Source: Durusdinium trenchii (taxonomy: Eukaryota; Sar; Dinophyceae; Suessiales; Symbiodiniaceae). Taken from it: DNA of 64,000 nucleotides. The notes below the pieces were generated by a model. It was not told the DNA's origin and ran no database searches. It worked only from the letters and a program-made list of their open reading frames with translations. Within the stretch, counting starts at the first letter, position 1. The number at the start of each line of letters is the position of its first letter. The translations under genes and the position numbers were made by a program. Of the stretch, positions 45,719-55,713 are shown piece after piece. The stretch spans positions 623,312 through 687,311 of the forward strand of contig CAXAMN010022729.1 of assembly GCA_963970005.1 (NCBI GenBank), written 5' to 3'.

Positions 45719-48700
45719 GAGGCGGCCGGACATCCAGAGCTTGTGCTTTTTGATGGCTTCAACACAGAGGAAAGGCTACTAGCGGGGACAATATGTTCTG
45801 GTATAGTATATCATTGGTTGCTGAGTGCTTAGGGCACAGGCACTCCGCTCACCGTCAGCCACTTGAATGTTTGGAGGTTTGGCCACTATGTGCACCAAGC
45901 TTTGCCCGATGCAATGCGAGTTCTCGATATGCAGGACTTTCATGCACTGCGACTAGGCCAGCGGAAGTGGTTCTTTTTGTTCTCCAAAAGATCGCTAGGC
46001 TCGTGCATTCAACACGTGCAGGCAGGGAACGGCTGATCGCTGCAGGGGTTGGCGCTACAGCAGTTGCACCTTGGACTGCAAGAAGGGGTGAGCTGGAGCA
46101 AGGTTCATAGTTCGGGTCAACTCTTCGATTGGAGACTTTGCAAGATGAAGACATTGAGAAACCCTACTTACTAGGGGCTCCTGGCATCGCTACTAGGAGC
46201 AAGGACGCTACTAGGAACAATTTTCATGACATTTTATCAGATGTTTCGAACCGACACTGAGAGACTTCCAGAGCTCCTTCCAGGCATCCTTTCGGCCACC
46301 TGCAGATGACGAGGACCTACAACGGGAACTGGCTTCAATCCACCGCTGTGATGCCACGCTGGCAATTTCGGAAGAAGAGCGGACGCTTTTGGTGGAAAGA
46401 TATGGGATCCCAAGCTGGAAGGCTGCTTGGTACCTTGAATCAAGGAGCTTGCATGCAAGATCAAGCAACCCAGATTTTTCTAGAAACTGCTTCCTCAGGG
46501 CCTGACCTGTACCTGGCATGTCTTCCAACTGCAAGTTGTCTCTATATAGGCTGATTGATAGGACATCCAGGACAATGCCGCGACTACTGTCCGTCGGCCT
46601 TGCCAAGGTTTGTGCTGCACCCTTCGGCTTTTCCAACATCTCCGATGAAAGACCTAGCTTTAGCAGGCGTGACGGTGCGTTGTTCATTGGGATCCTTGGC
46701 ACCGAGACGGTTTTTCATAGCAGACCCCAGACCCCATCCCCCAATTGCAAGCCAGTTCAGGATCTAATTGCACGGTTTTGAGGGGGAAATATATCGTGCA
46801 TCATGCACTTGCTTCTTCGGAGGAATTGGCGGCATCGACCGAACAGAGACTGTGCACGATGGTTGGTGAAAGAGGTGTGGCCTTTGGTGCGGCAGGAGGT
46901 GCCGGATGCAGTTCTTAACGTTTATGGCGCCAACCAGACCCCAGAAGATGCCGCATTAGATGATCCCGCATGTGGCGCCCGAGCTCCTTTGATCAAGGCA
47001 TTTTGTGGGAGTTTCTTTGTGTAAATGATTTGTAGTATTTTGTTGCTGCAGCTGTGGCACAGGAATTGGCCAGCCCGGCTTATGATGTGAAGCGACAGTG
47101 CCATCAACGATGTGTTAGGAAACGGCAAGACTACAGAACCGGAACCTAGTTCGAGACCATAGTAAGAACGGTAAGAAGCTTGACAATCTCGCAGCACAAA
47201 AGACACAAGAGCGGTGTGCCGTGTGCAGTGGAAAACTGATGAAAACTGCATCATTGAGCAATGAGGTGAGAGGCTACTGCCGGTCTGTGGAATCTGCAAT
47301 GAAGTCTCACAAGCTGCTTGTTGCCCCTTTGCGCTTTGGTGCTGGTGTAAAGGGCAAAGCCTCTTAGCTGACACATGTAGCTTCCAAAATCGTTTTCGGA
47401 ATGCAGGCAGGCCACCTCACTCCTAGTCCTAGTCCTCAGAATGTAGAAATGCAGTGGGCAAAATAATAAACATGGATCAACGTGAATGTTGGTAAGGGAT
47501 GTGGACGTGCATTGCATGCAAAAGCAGAACTCAGGAAACAGACGCAACCACATGTATTCAACACCATTCAAGTACGTGCGGAATGCTCCACAGGTTCTGG
47601 CAAGTCGTTTTTCATCATTTTCCTTGACCATGAGGTTTGTGAGGTCTCATAATTTTACCACCGCCAAGAAACATTGCTGTAATTGCATTGAGATATTGCA
47701 TGTTATTGCGTACGCCTCCATTTGTGTGCAGCTGGGAACTCCAAACCAGTTACTGTAATTAAGATTGTCAGCAGTGCTGTTTTCTTGAGGTTCTTGAGGC
47801 AATGCTGCATGGCCTTGTCGTGGTCACCACTCCAGTGGGAATAGAGGGCATAGCTCCAGAGAGAGAGTTTCCTGGCTATGTTGTGCAGAATGGTGGGGAG
47901 GACTGATGCATTGCAGCAGCTGCACCCATGGGGTTGTTTCGGTTGTTTGCTGCACGAGAACTATGTATCTATGTAAATATGTACGTACCGTGTGTGTGTG
48001 TGTCACACTCTGTATCTAAGAGTTTCTTCAGCAGGGGGCTCACGGGTCTGTTCCTGGCGTGAGCCAACGAAGCTCCAGGTTCAGACTAGGATATCGAAAG
48101 AGGACGCTCTTTCGACGTACCTGCACTTTTGACCACGCTGTCTAATTTGCTTGTTTGATTCCATGGTTCTTCATGCTACCAACGCCAAAACCTTGGTTTC
48201 TGCAGCTGCAGTGCGCCGCTCGTTTCGCCACCGCTGAGTTCTGCAGACACGAGAAACAACTTTTGTTCAAGCACCTACAACTTCTTGGACCTTTCGCCAT
48301 GCGGTTCTCTCACCTTCCTTCCAAAAACCAATGTCAGAGTGTGAGCCGCTCAGTCGTCCCACTTGGGTGCTGGGTGTGATCCCCGTCACTGGGGCGCTGA
48401 ATTCATGCCGGACTTTCACTAACAGCTTCTTTCGTTTCCACCGTTCGTTGGATTCTCCTAACCGACTTAGTTTCACTATTGAATTAACTGCCACTACACC
48501 GCCGCGCTTCATGGAATGCCAAGCCGCCGGGCCGCCGAGCTCAAGGAGAATAAACCCAAACGAGTTCTCTACCCACACACCCAAACCCCCCCCTCCCTAA
48601 TTAGGGTAACAGAGGGAAATGGTACTCGACCCACTTGTGTGTCGGTGCCTTTCCCTCCATTGTCCCTGTTCTAGTCTACTCTACCCGGGCGGTTTAAGAC

Positions 48701-50314
48701 TAAAGTCCCGCTCCCAAACTATTGCACCTAATTCGTTTCCGCTAAGTAATCAGTAACTCTAGAGTGCTAAGTGTTCAGACACACACACACACATGTACAC
48801 ACACATGGACATACACCCTCTCCCTGCCCCCCGCTTTCCTTCTTGCGTTTTTCGTCGTTTGTTGAGCTTTCTTTCAGGCTTTTTAGGTGGTTCTTGAGGT
48901 TCGTTTCCCTGCCCCAGTCACGGGCTAAGTATTCACCTTTTTCTACACCTATCTTTCTCTCTTGCCCTTTTGGCGCTGCTCTTTCTGTTTTCTTTCTTTC
49001 TTTTCTAAGGCTTTTTAGGTGTCATTTAGGTTTTTATGCAAGAGCGCCGCAAAGCGGCTGAGTGTGTGTGCCACACTCTGTATCTAAGAGTTTCTTCAGC
49101 AGGGGGCTCACGGGTCTGTTACTGGCGTGAGCCAACGAAGCTCCAGGTTCAGACTAGGATATCGAAAGAGGACGCTCTTTCGACGTACCTGCACTTTTGA
49201 CCACGCTGTCTAATTTGCTTTGTTTGATTCCATGGTTCTTCATGCTACCAACCCCAAAACCTTGGCTTCAAACAACTTTTGTTCAAACACCTACAATTTC
49301 TTGGACCTTTCGCCATGCGGTTCTCTCACCTTCCTTCCGCCTGGGAATTGCATAACTGAAAACCAATGTCAGAGTGTGTTACGTGTGTCAACGTGCCAGG
49401 CAGCTGAGTGACTCCAGAGATGTGTTTTGTCAATCAGACGTCGCAGCTTTAGTTGCAGGATGCTCAAGCATTTGCTGATGTGATAGTTCTAGCGCTGCGA
49501 GATCGACATCGATGGGAGGCTGAGACGAACGCATGTATATATATATATACATGTAATTTGCTGTCTGAGAGCAAGAAGCGGAGGTAGTCATTAAAAAAAA
49601 TCCACGTTGAGCACAGCCGCAGGTGTTGCAAAAAGTGGCATCAGGGTTCATTGCAGAGCATTTTGACGAGAGCCTTGATTGGAGTATTCAGGGTACACAG
49701 GGTAAACGCGGCATTGCTGGTTGGCGCGCCTTGTCCGACAGAAACAATGGAATGGCCCAGTCTGCAAACCACAGCCAAGGGCCAAAGTGGAAAAGAGTCT
49801 CAGGCAAGGGCTAGTGGGTTCAACTTGAGTTGAAAGGCCGACTTCGAACCTGCATTGTTTGATGTGGAACCAGTTTTCCTGAAAGGCCCAAGATGCTGGA
49901 GCAAACCATTTTGACAGACTTAGTTACTCAAAGAATGGAAGCTTCCTGCAGCCTCAGGGGCTTCTTGAGAGAGCGCTGGAGGACTTTCATCCAAGATCGA
50001 GAGCGCAACTTGGCGCATTCAGTGTGTTCCTCAGAAGTGTTTTCGGCCAACACTTTAACCACCCTGACCCCCCCAAAACCTTGAAGCAACAATCGGCCGA
50101 ACACACGGACGCACGGACGCATGATGTTGATGATTCTGATTCCGACGTTGATGATGATGATGATGAAGATGAAGATGAAGATGAATATGAAAACGATGAT
50201 GATGAAGTTTATGATGATGACGATGATGATGATGTTGATGATGATGCTCATGGTGATGTTGACGGTCATGACATGACGACGGTGATGATACGATACACAA
50301 TTTTGTTGCGATGA
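45719..50314 (+). CDS. GT-B glycosyltransferase, group 1 C-terminal type (multi-exon, 5' end open)
   Basis: This encodes a sugar-nucleotide-dependent glycosyltransferase. The exons are 45719-45774, 45877-45956, 46022-46087, 46264-46421, 46608-46690, 46823-46997, 47064-47078 (tentative), 47266-47358, 47790-47900, 49459-49530, 49623-49692 and 49893-50314. All joins keep frame. The introns use GT, GC and GA donors, for example GC at 45775, 46422 and 47359, and GA at 46691 and 47901. Motifs in order are LVLFDGFNTEERFGHYV, RVLDMQDFHALRLGRERL, RELASIHRCDATLAISEEE, GALFIGNWRHRPNRD, VLNVYGA, LLVAPLRFGAGVKGK with VLEAMLHGLVVVTTPVGIEG (the donor-binding Rossmann half), then FADVIVLALRDRHRW. The protein ends in a long Asp/Glu tail encoded by a GAT repeat. 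The N-terminal exons were not found. An alternative frame at 49893-50084 is also open. Confidence 0.85.
48004..49378. mobile_element. Composite repeat: two related units with 9-base inverted ends, inside a gene intron
   Basis: The units at 48004-48343 and 49072-49378 are close direct repeats that differ by small indels. Both begin CACACTCTG and end with its complement CAGAGTGTG. They share TATCTAAGAGTTTCTTCAGC and GATATCGAAAGAGGACGCTC. A 728-base pyrimidine-rich segment lies between them. The whole sits in the 1558-base intron 47901-49458 of the glycosyltransferase gene. It could be two MITE-like copies, an introner-type element, or a small terminal-repeat retroelement. No protein is encoded. 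Confidence 0.6.
50128..50260. repeat. GAT trinucleotide repeat
   Basis: An imperfect GAT/GAA run encodes Asp/Glu in the glycosyltransferase frame. It marks the acidic C-terminal tail proposed for that gene, or a 3' flanking microsatellite if the alternative frame is the real one. Confidence 0.85.
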
Positions 50315-51060
50315 TGATGTTAATGCTAACCTTTGCGATGTTGCTGCTGATGATGATCCTTGTGATGACGTTGGTGATGATCAATCCGGTTCTCAACTCC
50401 AATAATGACTTTCGAGAAAGCATACGAGAGCACACAGTTATTGTTGCAAGGGTTCTTGTACACGCTATTGAGCAAGCAAGCTGGCGCTTCTATGAACTTC
50501 TATGGCTTTCGTTACGCCAATCATAGTTTGATGGTGATTGATTGTGATGATGTTGACGCTAATGGTGACAATGATGGTGGTGAAATGATGGAAGCCAGAA
50601 TGGGTAATGAAGATATTGATGGTGCTGACAAGTTCATGCGCACAGGGGCGCACGAGCACGGTACAGGCCACACCAGGATTGTGATTGTGTGGTGCTGAAG
50701 ATGAAGGTGACGATGGTACAAATATCGCCATCGTCATTACTATCCTTGTTCTGGTCGCCATCACCCTCATCACCATTATCAACAACAACAACAACATCAT
50801 CATCATCACCATCATATCCATCATCTCCTCACCATCACCATCATCACCATTATTATCATCATCACTCCTCCATCATGCTTGCTATCATCATTGTCATGAC
50901 CATCACCATCACCATCATCAAGCGATGATGAAGAACAAGAACAAGCATAATAAGAAGAAGAAGAAAAAAAAGAGAAATAAGAAGAATAGTAATAAGAAGA
51001 AGCATGAATAAGTAGATGATGATGATGATGATGATGATGACGATGACGGCGATGGAACAC
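50315..51060. repeat. GATGAT / CATCAT / AAGAAG microsatellite region
   Basis: Trinucleotide tracts of several kinds follow each other. GATGTTGATGA words are at about 50315-50390, CATCACCATCAT is at about 50745-50925, AAGAAGAAGAAA at about 50925-51010 and GATGATGAT at 51010-51055. Open frames here are low complexity and are not called as genes. Confidence 0.85.
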
Positions 51061-52230
51061 GTGCCTGGCTTTATCATTTTTAGCACGTTTTCAATGTTAT
51101 ATAAATATATAGTGGCCTGGCCAAGAAATCGGCCCCAGAGCTAGTATGAAATACGTACCTGTTCCCACCGTGAATTTGAAGTGTTTGGCCGGGCCCCGTA
51201 TGCTTAAACAGTGTTCTATGGACAGAGAGAGAGGGAGAGATACATAAAGTAAAATTGATTCGAGATGAGGTAGAGAAGTGCAGAAAGAGAGGATCAAACT
51301 CATGGTTACGGAGTAGAAACTTTCGAACAGCAGGGATCAAAGGAAAGCAAGGGCAACTGGAGGTCAACGTTAAGGTGACCAAAGGCTGGATTCGTACATG
51401 GAAGTGCAAAACATGGAACCTGTTGCACAAACGGCAATCTTGCAACCTCGCTGATGCGGGGAGAGGTGAGTCTACTTGCATGCGGATCGGGTGGTAGGAC
51501 TGTGGAAATTGACACTTCATTGCCATTTGGAAGTGTTGCCAACCGGGAAACATTATGCCGGAGCAGCGGAGATGTACGACATCGAGCCACAGGAAGGATT
51601 TGAAGGATTCACTGGCCACAGGCATCGTGACATCAGCGAAAAGCGTGGAAGGGGGGTAGAGTCGAGGCAAGATTGAGGATTGGACGTGTACCTGTGAAGA
51701 AGACCAAGTTTCACCAACGTTTGAAGAGCGAATGCTGCTTGATTACTTGAGTTGTCGCATCAATATCGAATAGTGTCATATAATTTCGACATGTTTGAGT
51801 ACATTGTTCCTGAGGTTGATTTCAGGGGCTGTTGCATTATATAAATAGACGGAGGCAGACATGGCATGGGCACGTGCATTGGTGCGGAAACGCATTTGAC
51901 ATGTGAGCCGCTTTAACAGTATCGTCCAGTTGCTACTGTATTTCGCTGTGTGCAGCTGTGAGGTGACTATGTCGGACAGATGCTGTGGCACACATCCTTA
52001 AGATCCACACAACTGATGGCCTTTCGTCTTCAATTGTTGTGGCTCAACACACAATCTCTGTCAAAGTGGTGTCATTTCATGCCATTTCTATTGACTGAAA
52101 CGTTGAGCTATTCAAATTCATCGGCACTCATATTGCTTAATTACGCAGATCCGCAGCTCCAAGGCAAACATTTGACCGCTAGGGTTTTGGGAACCACCAT
52201 GCTGGATAGTATATTTTTGGTTGAACCATG
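51060..52230. other. Intergenic region, nothing supported
   Basis: A 196-codon open frame exists on the minus strand at 51080-51670. It has no recognisable domain and runs opposite to every supported gene. No repeat cluster or RNA gene is seen. Confidence 0.35.
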
Positions 52231-52234
52231 AAGT

Positions 52235-52443
52235 AGGAAGTCCGCATCGGCAAGGCCAAGTACATCGCCGCCAAAGAAGAGAACCGAACATTGAAGGCTG
52301 ACCAGGCCTCGGAGTTTGTTTTCTCATATAGGTCCATGTCAAGCCACTGGAGAACCGTTGTGAGGCCCAAAGAAGGCCCGCCGCCTAGTTGCGTGATTGG
52401 GAGCCCACCCGAAACCACGGCTCTAGGCTGGATTGTGACCTGC
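52235..52443 (+). CDS. Candidate exon, unassigned
   Basis: After an acceptor ending GAAGTAG, the sequence reads EVRIGKAKYIAAKEENRTLK, continues through FVFSYRSMSSHWRTVVRPKE and GPPPSCVIGSPPETTALGW, and meets a possible donor ATT|GTGACC near 52434. The frame would continue to a stop at 52506. The composition is protein-like, but I recognise no family and found no phase-matched neighbour exon. Confidence 0.35.
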
Positions 52444-52509
52444 GAAAATGCTGTTTGCGGAAGCCTGCTGGAAAAGGGTGGCTGCCTGCAGCACTGGGTT
52501 CTATGAATA

Positions 52510-55440
52510 TGCTTTTCATCTATATATATAACTTTTAGACATGTGTTCTTTTTGTGTCCTTGGAGGAGTACATTCAGGCAGCTGTGTTGAGGAGAAGGCT
52601 GGAAAGGCTTGCTTCAAAGGAAAGCATCACTTCACAGCCTACGGGAAAATGGGTGTGTGGGAGCCCTAGCAGCCCGAAATCACAACCCAAGCTGTCAGGC
52701 TGTCAGTGAAGGTCCGACCACAGGTTGGTCCAAACGGTTGTCCAGCCGATTCTGGTAACGGTGCAGTCTTTTTTGGCTACTGTAGACTTCCTCCGCGTCA
52801 TGTGCTGCTACATGTTCGTTTTGCAGCTGTCAGCTTCATCAAGGTGCAAGCTGCGGTGAGGACAACAAGCCTGAGCGGCAGTTTGCGCCTTGAATTGGCT
52901 TACCCGCTTACCCCCATTGTATCAACATCTTGCCTGGAAGTCTAGGAATCTAGAAAAAGGAGAAAGAGGACGAGGAAGAAAGACACAAATGAGAAAAACC
53001 AACCACATAAAGAAAAATCAAAACAGTTGAACAGAAAGAAGAAAAGACACATCGAGAAACAAGAGGGGTGTTAGAGAGGCTCAGTTTTTGGACACTTTTG
53101 TCCTAGCAGGAGCGCTTCTTGAAACAAGAGAGCTGCTATGACTGAGTCTATGACTGCTTCGGCTTTGCTAGAGCCTGTACCATGCACTCGGTGTGAGGCG
53201 TTGCAACAATTGCGGGGGTCCGGCTCCATGGGTGCATCGATCTCAGAGGCTGCTTTCATTGTCTCCTTGCACATGCCGCATGAGTTCTTTGTGCCGTTGG
53301 CTTGCTAGCGGACAGACTGCCACTGACTACACCAAACTACAGGAATTGGCCATAACATCCGTTTGCACTCGGTCCGTCTTTGATGTGTGGATGTGTTCTT
53401 CTTGCTTTCTGCCTCTCCGCCACAACAATCCAACCAAAGAATCTAAAGAGAACGACAAAGTTTCCCTAAAAGCCCAGGAACCAAATAAAGCGTGAGCTAT
53501 CCTGCGTCCTGTCAGTAGTAGCTACTTGTTAGCTACCAGTACTACCAGCTACCTTTTCCACTAGCTACCAAGCTACTACCTACCTCCACGGCCTACTCCC
53601 TCAACAAAAAAAACAGGATGTTGTTGTTGAATTTGCCAAGGCCAAAGTCTTTTGAGGTGCGATCTTCCACCTTCGCACACGGCCCATGGGGAGGGGAATG
53701 GCGTTTCCTGGCAGTTGGGAAGCACCTTGCAAGTGACAGTTGGCAGTGCGATGATTCGTCACCCTACGTCACCACTAAAAAGATTGAACATTATATATTT
53801 TTACCATTTGTGTGAGCCATTTCATCATTGAAACTTGATAATTGAGCGACACTTCTGGCTCCACTTCCGTAGATGTGCATTTTTTTAAAGCCGGACTCTT
53901 ATGCCTGGTTTATCCTGGCTTGCCACTGATTCTATGTGCTTCATGCCTTGCCATAGCATTCAGGGAGACTCTGACGGCGAAGTCCTGGAAGCTTAGGCCC
54001 GCGATTGCAATCGCGATGGCAATGGCATCTGCAACATGTGGTTAAAAAACACTCCATGGCCTGATCCTCAGAGGATCGGAGAGAGTCTTTTGTCGTTTTG
54101 CACTTTCTGGGCGAGCCAGTTGAGTATCTGACTTTTTCAGGCCGAACTTTCGACAGGGCTCTTGAAGCGGTAAAGGACCTCAGCCTTTCCAATTTATGTT
54201 GAAGTGATGTGCCGTTGTGGCCGGAATAGGGGGAAGCTAAGCCCTACCTGCCACTTGGGCAGCTCGCAGTCACACTTGGACTGGGTCGAAGACGCAATGT
54301 TTGTAATCTAACTACACAAAAGGTATCAAAAAGGTGTCATTTTGTTTCAAAACATGTCGCTAGCCGCTGTCTTGGATTTCTCCCTTGCAAAGATCTTTGT
54401 TGGACAGGCCTCACAGTCACCTTGAAACTAATATTGTGGCTTGGAATTACGAAGGCCAAAATCCTTGCGCCACCTGGGTATATCCTAGATCGTGGCGATC
54501 AGATCGCGGCCTTCGGACCAAGTAGAGTGCTTGTTGATATACTATATATACTGTAGATGGATGGGAACCCGTTTGCTTCCCTCAAGGCTTGTCTCAAAGA
54601 CTTAAGACCCAGCCGTGACTGCCGTTCCATGAAAACAGTTGGGCAAGAAAAGCATGAATACTAGGTCATACTAGGCCGCATATGCATCCGTGTATGCATA
54701 ATTTATAATTGTACCTAATTAATCTATTACACAATAACATCTTGTCAAATGGCGAAGGCTCACGGACGAACGATGGATAGAGATGGTTGACAGAAGCAAA
54801 GGAAACACCCAACTATGCAATTCTAATAGACTCTGCGAGCCTGGTGAGAACATCAATAGCATGCCCCCCTGCAACAATAGAAGGATCAATGAGATCAAGG
54901 TAGCTGCAACTGACTCTAACTGTAAATTCATGTAAATTCAAATTCATCACGATGTTTGGGTTTTTCGAGCTGGGCTGCACCATCCAAAGGACTAGCTTGG
55001 CATTTGATGAGGCGTGCCATGATACTGAGTGACAAACACCTTAATTTCAAGATATTATTGTGTGTTTTAAGCCCGACAAGTGAGGATATTACCTAATTAC
55101 TAAAGTGCCAAGCGAAGCTGAATTGCTCAAGCCATCCCTGCGGGAGCGTGCCTGTGATGTCGCAGGCGGTCTTGCGTTGCTAGAAACAAACGAGTGAAGC
55201 ACAAGAGACCACCGTGCTTCCTTGCTTTTGACAGGTTGTCTCCCGTGGACGGACACCGCTGAAGTCTGCCAGTGCTCCTAGCATACAAGGCTCCACAAAG
55301 AGCACGCAGAAGACTCTGAATTTGGGTGGCCAGCCTGGCAGTGGTCTTAGCGCAGGCGCGTTTTAACCCCCTTGCTCACAACACGTCTAGGGTCTAGGCA
55401 GGCTTGGCTGTCTAGACAGCAAATGGTCCAAATCTCGTTT
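52510..55440. other. Gene-poor region
   Basis: The frames at 52706-52945 and 53193-53495 have no recognisable domain. The third, hairpin-less copy of the repeat element lies at about 53475-53510. A CTAGCTACC-type repeat resembling 688-760 lies at about 53515-53610. Further on I see only short open frames and A/T-rich runs. Confidence 0.35.
53475..53510. repeat. Third copy of the hairpin element, hairpin missing
   Basis: The sequence AGGAACCAAAT is joined almost directly to AAGCGTGAGCTATCCTGCGT. In the two longer copies these words are separated by about 70 bases that include the complete inverted repeat, so this copy has lost the hairpin or never had it. Confidence 0.7.
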
Positions 55441-55713
55441 TGCCTTGTCCATGGCAGGTGCCTGCTTACCAGATGATGTGAAAAACGCCACCACAGGTCT
55501 CAGTGCTGAACCACATCCTCTGAAGCAGGCCCCACCTGACCGTTTCAGGCGACTTCTTTGTCATTCTTTAGCCTTTGCTAGACCGGAGGCTGAGTGGGAC
55601 CCAAGAGCTTTTGTTGATGAAGAGTCTTGGATTGCAACAGCTAGTTCGCCCATGGTCTGACGGCGGCCATGTTTCCTGCTGCCACAGGCAGCTTTCAGTT
55701 GCTGGGATGTCAG

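Noticed and set aside
51080-51670. 196-codon open frame on the minus strand
   Set aside because: It has no recognisable domain and opposes the strand of all supported genes; left as unproven.
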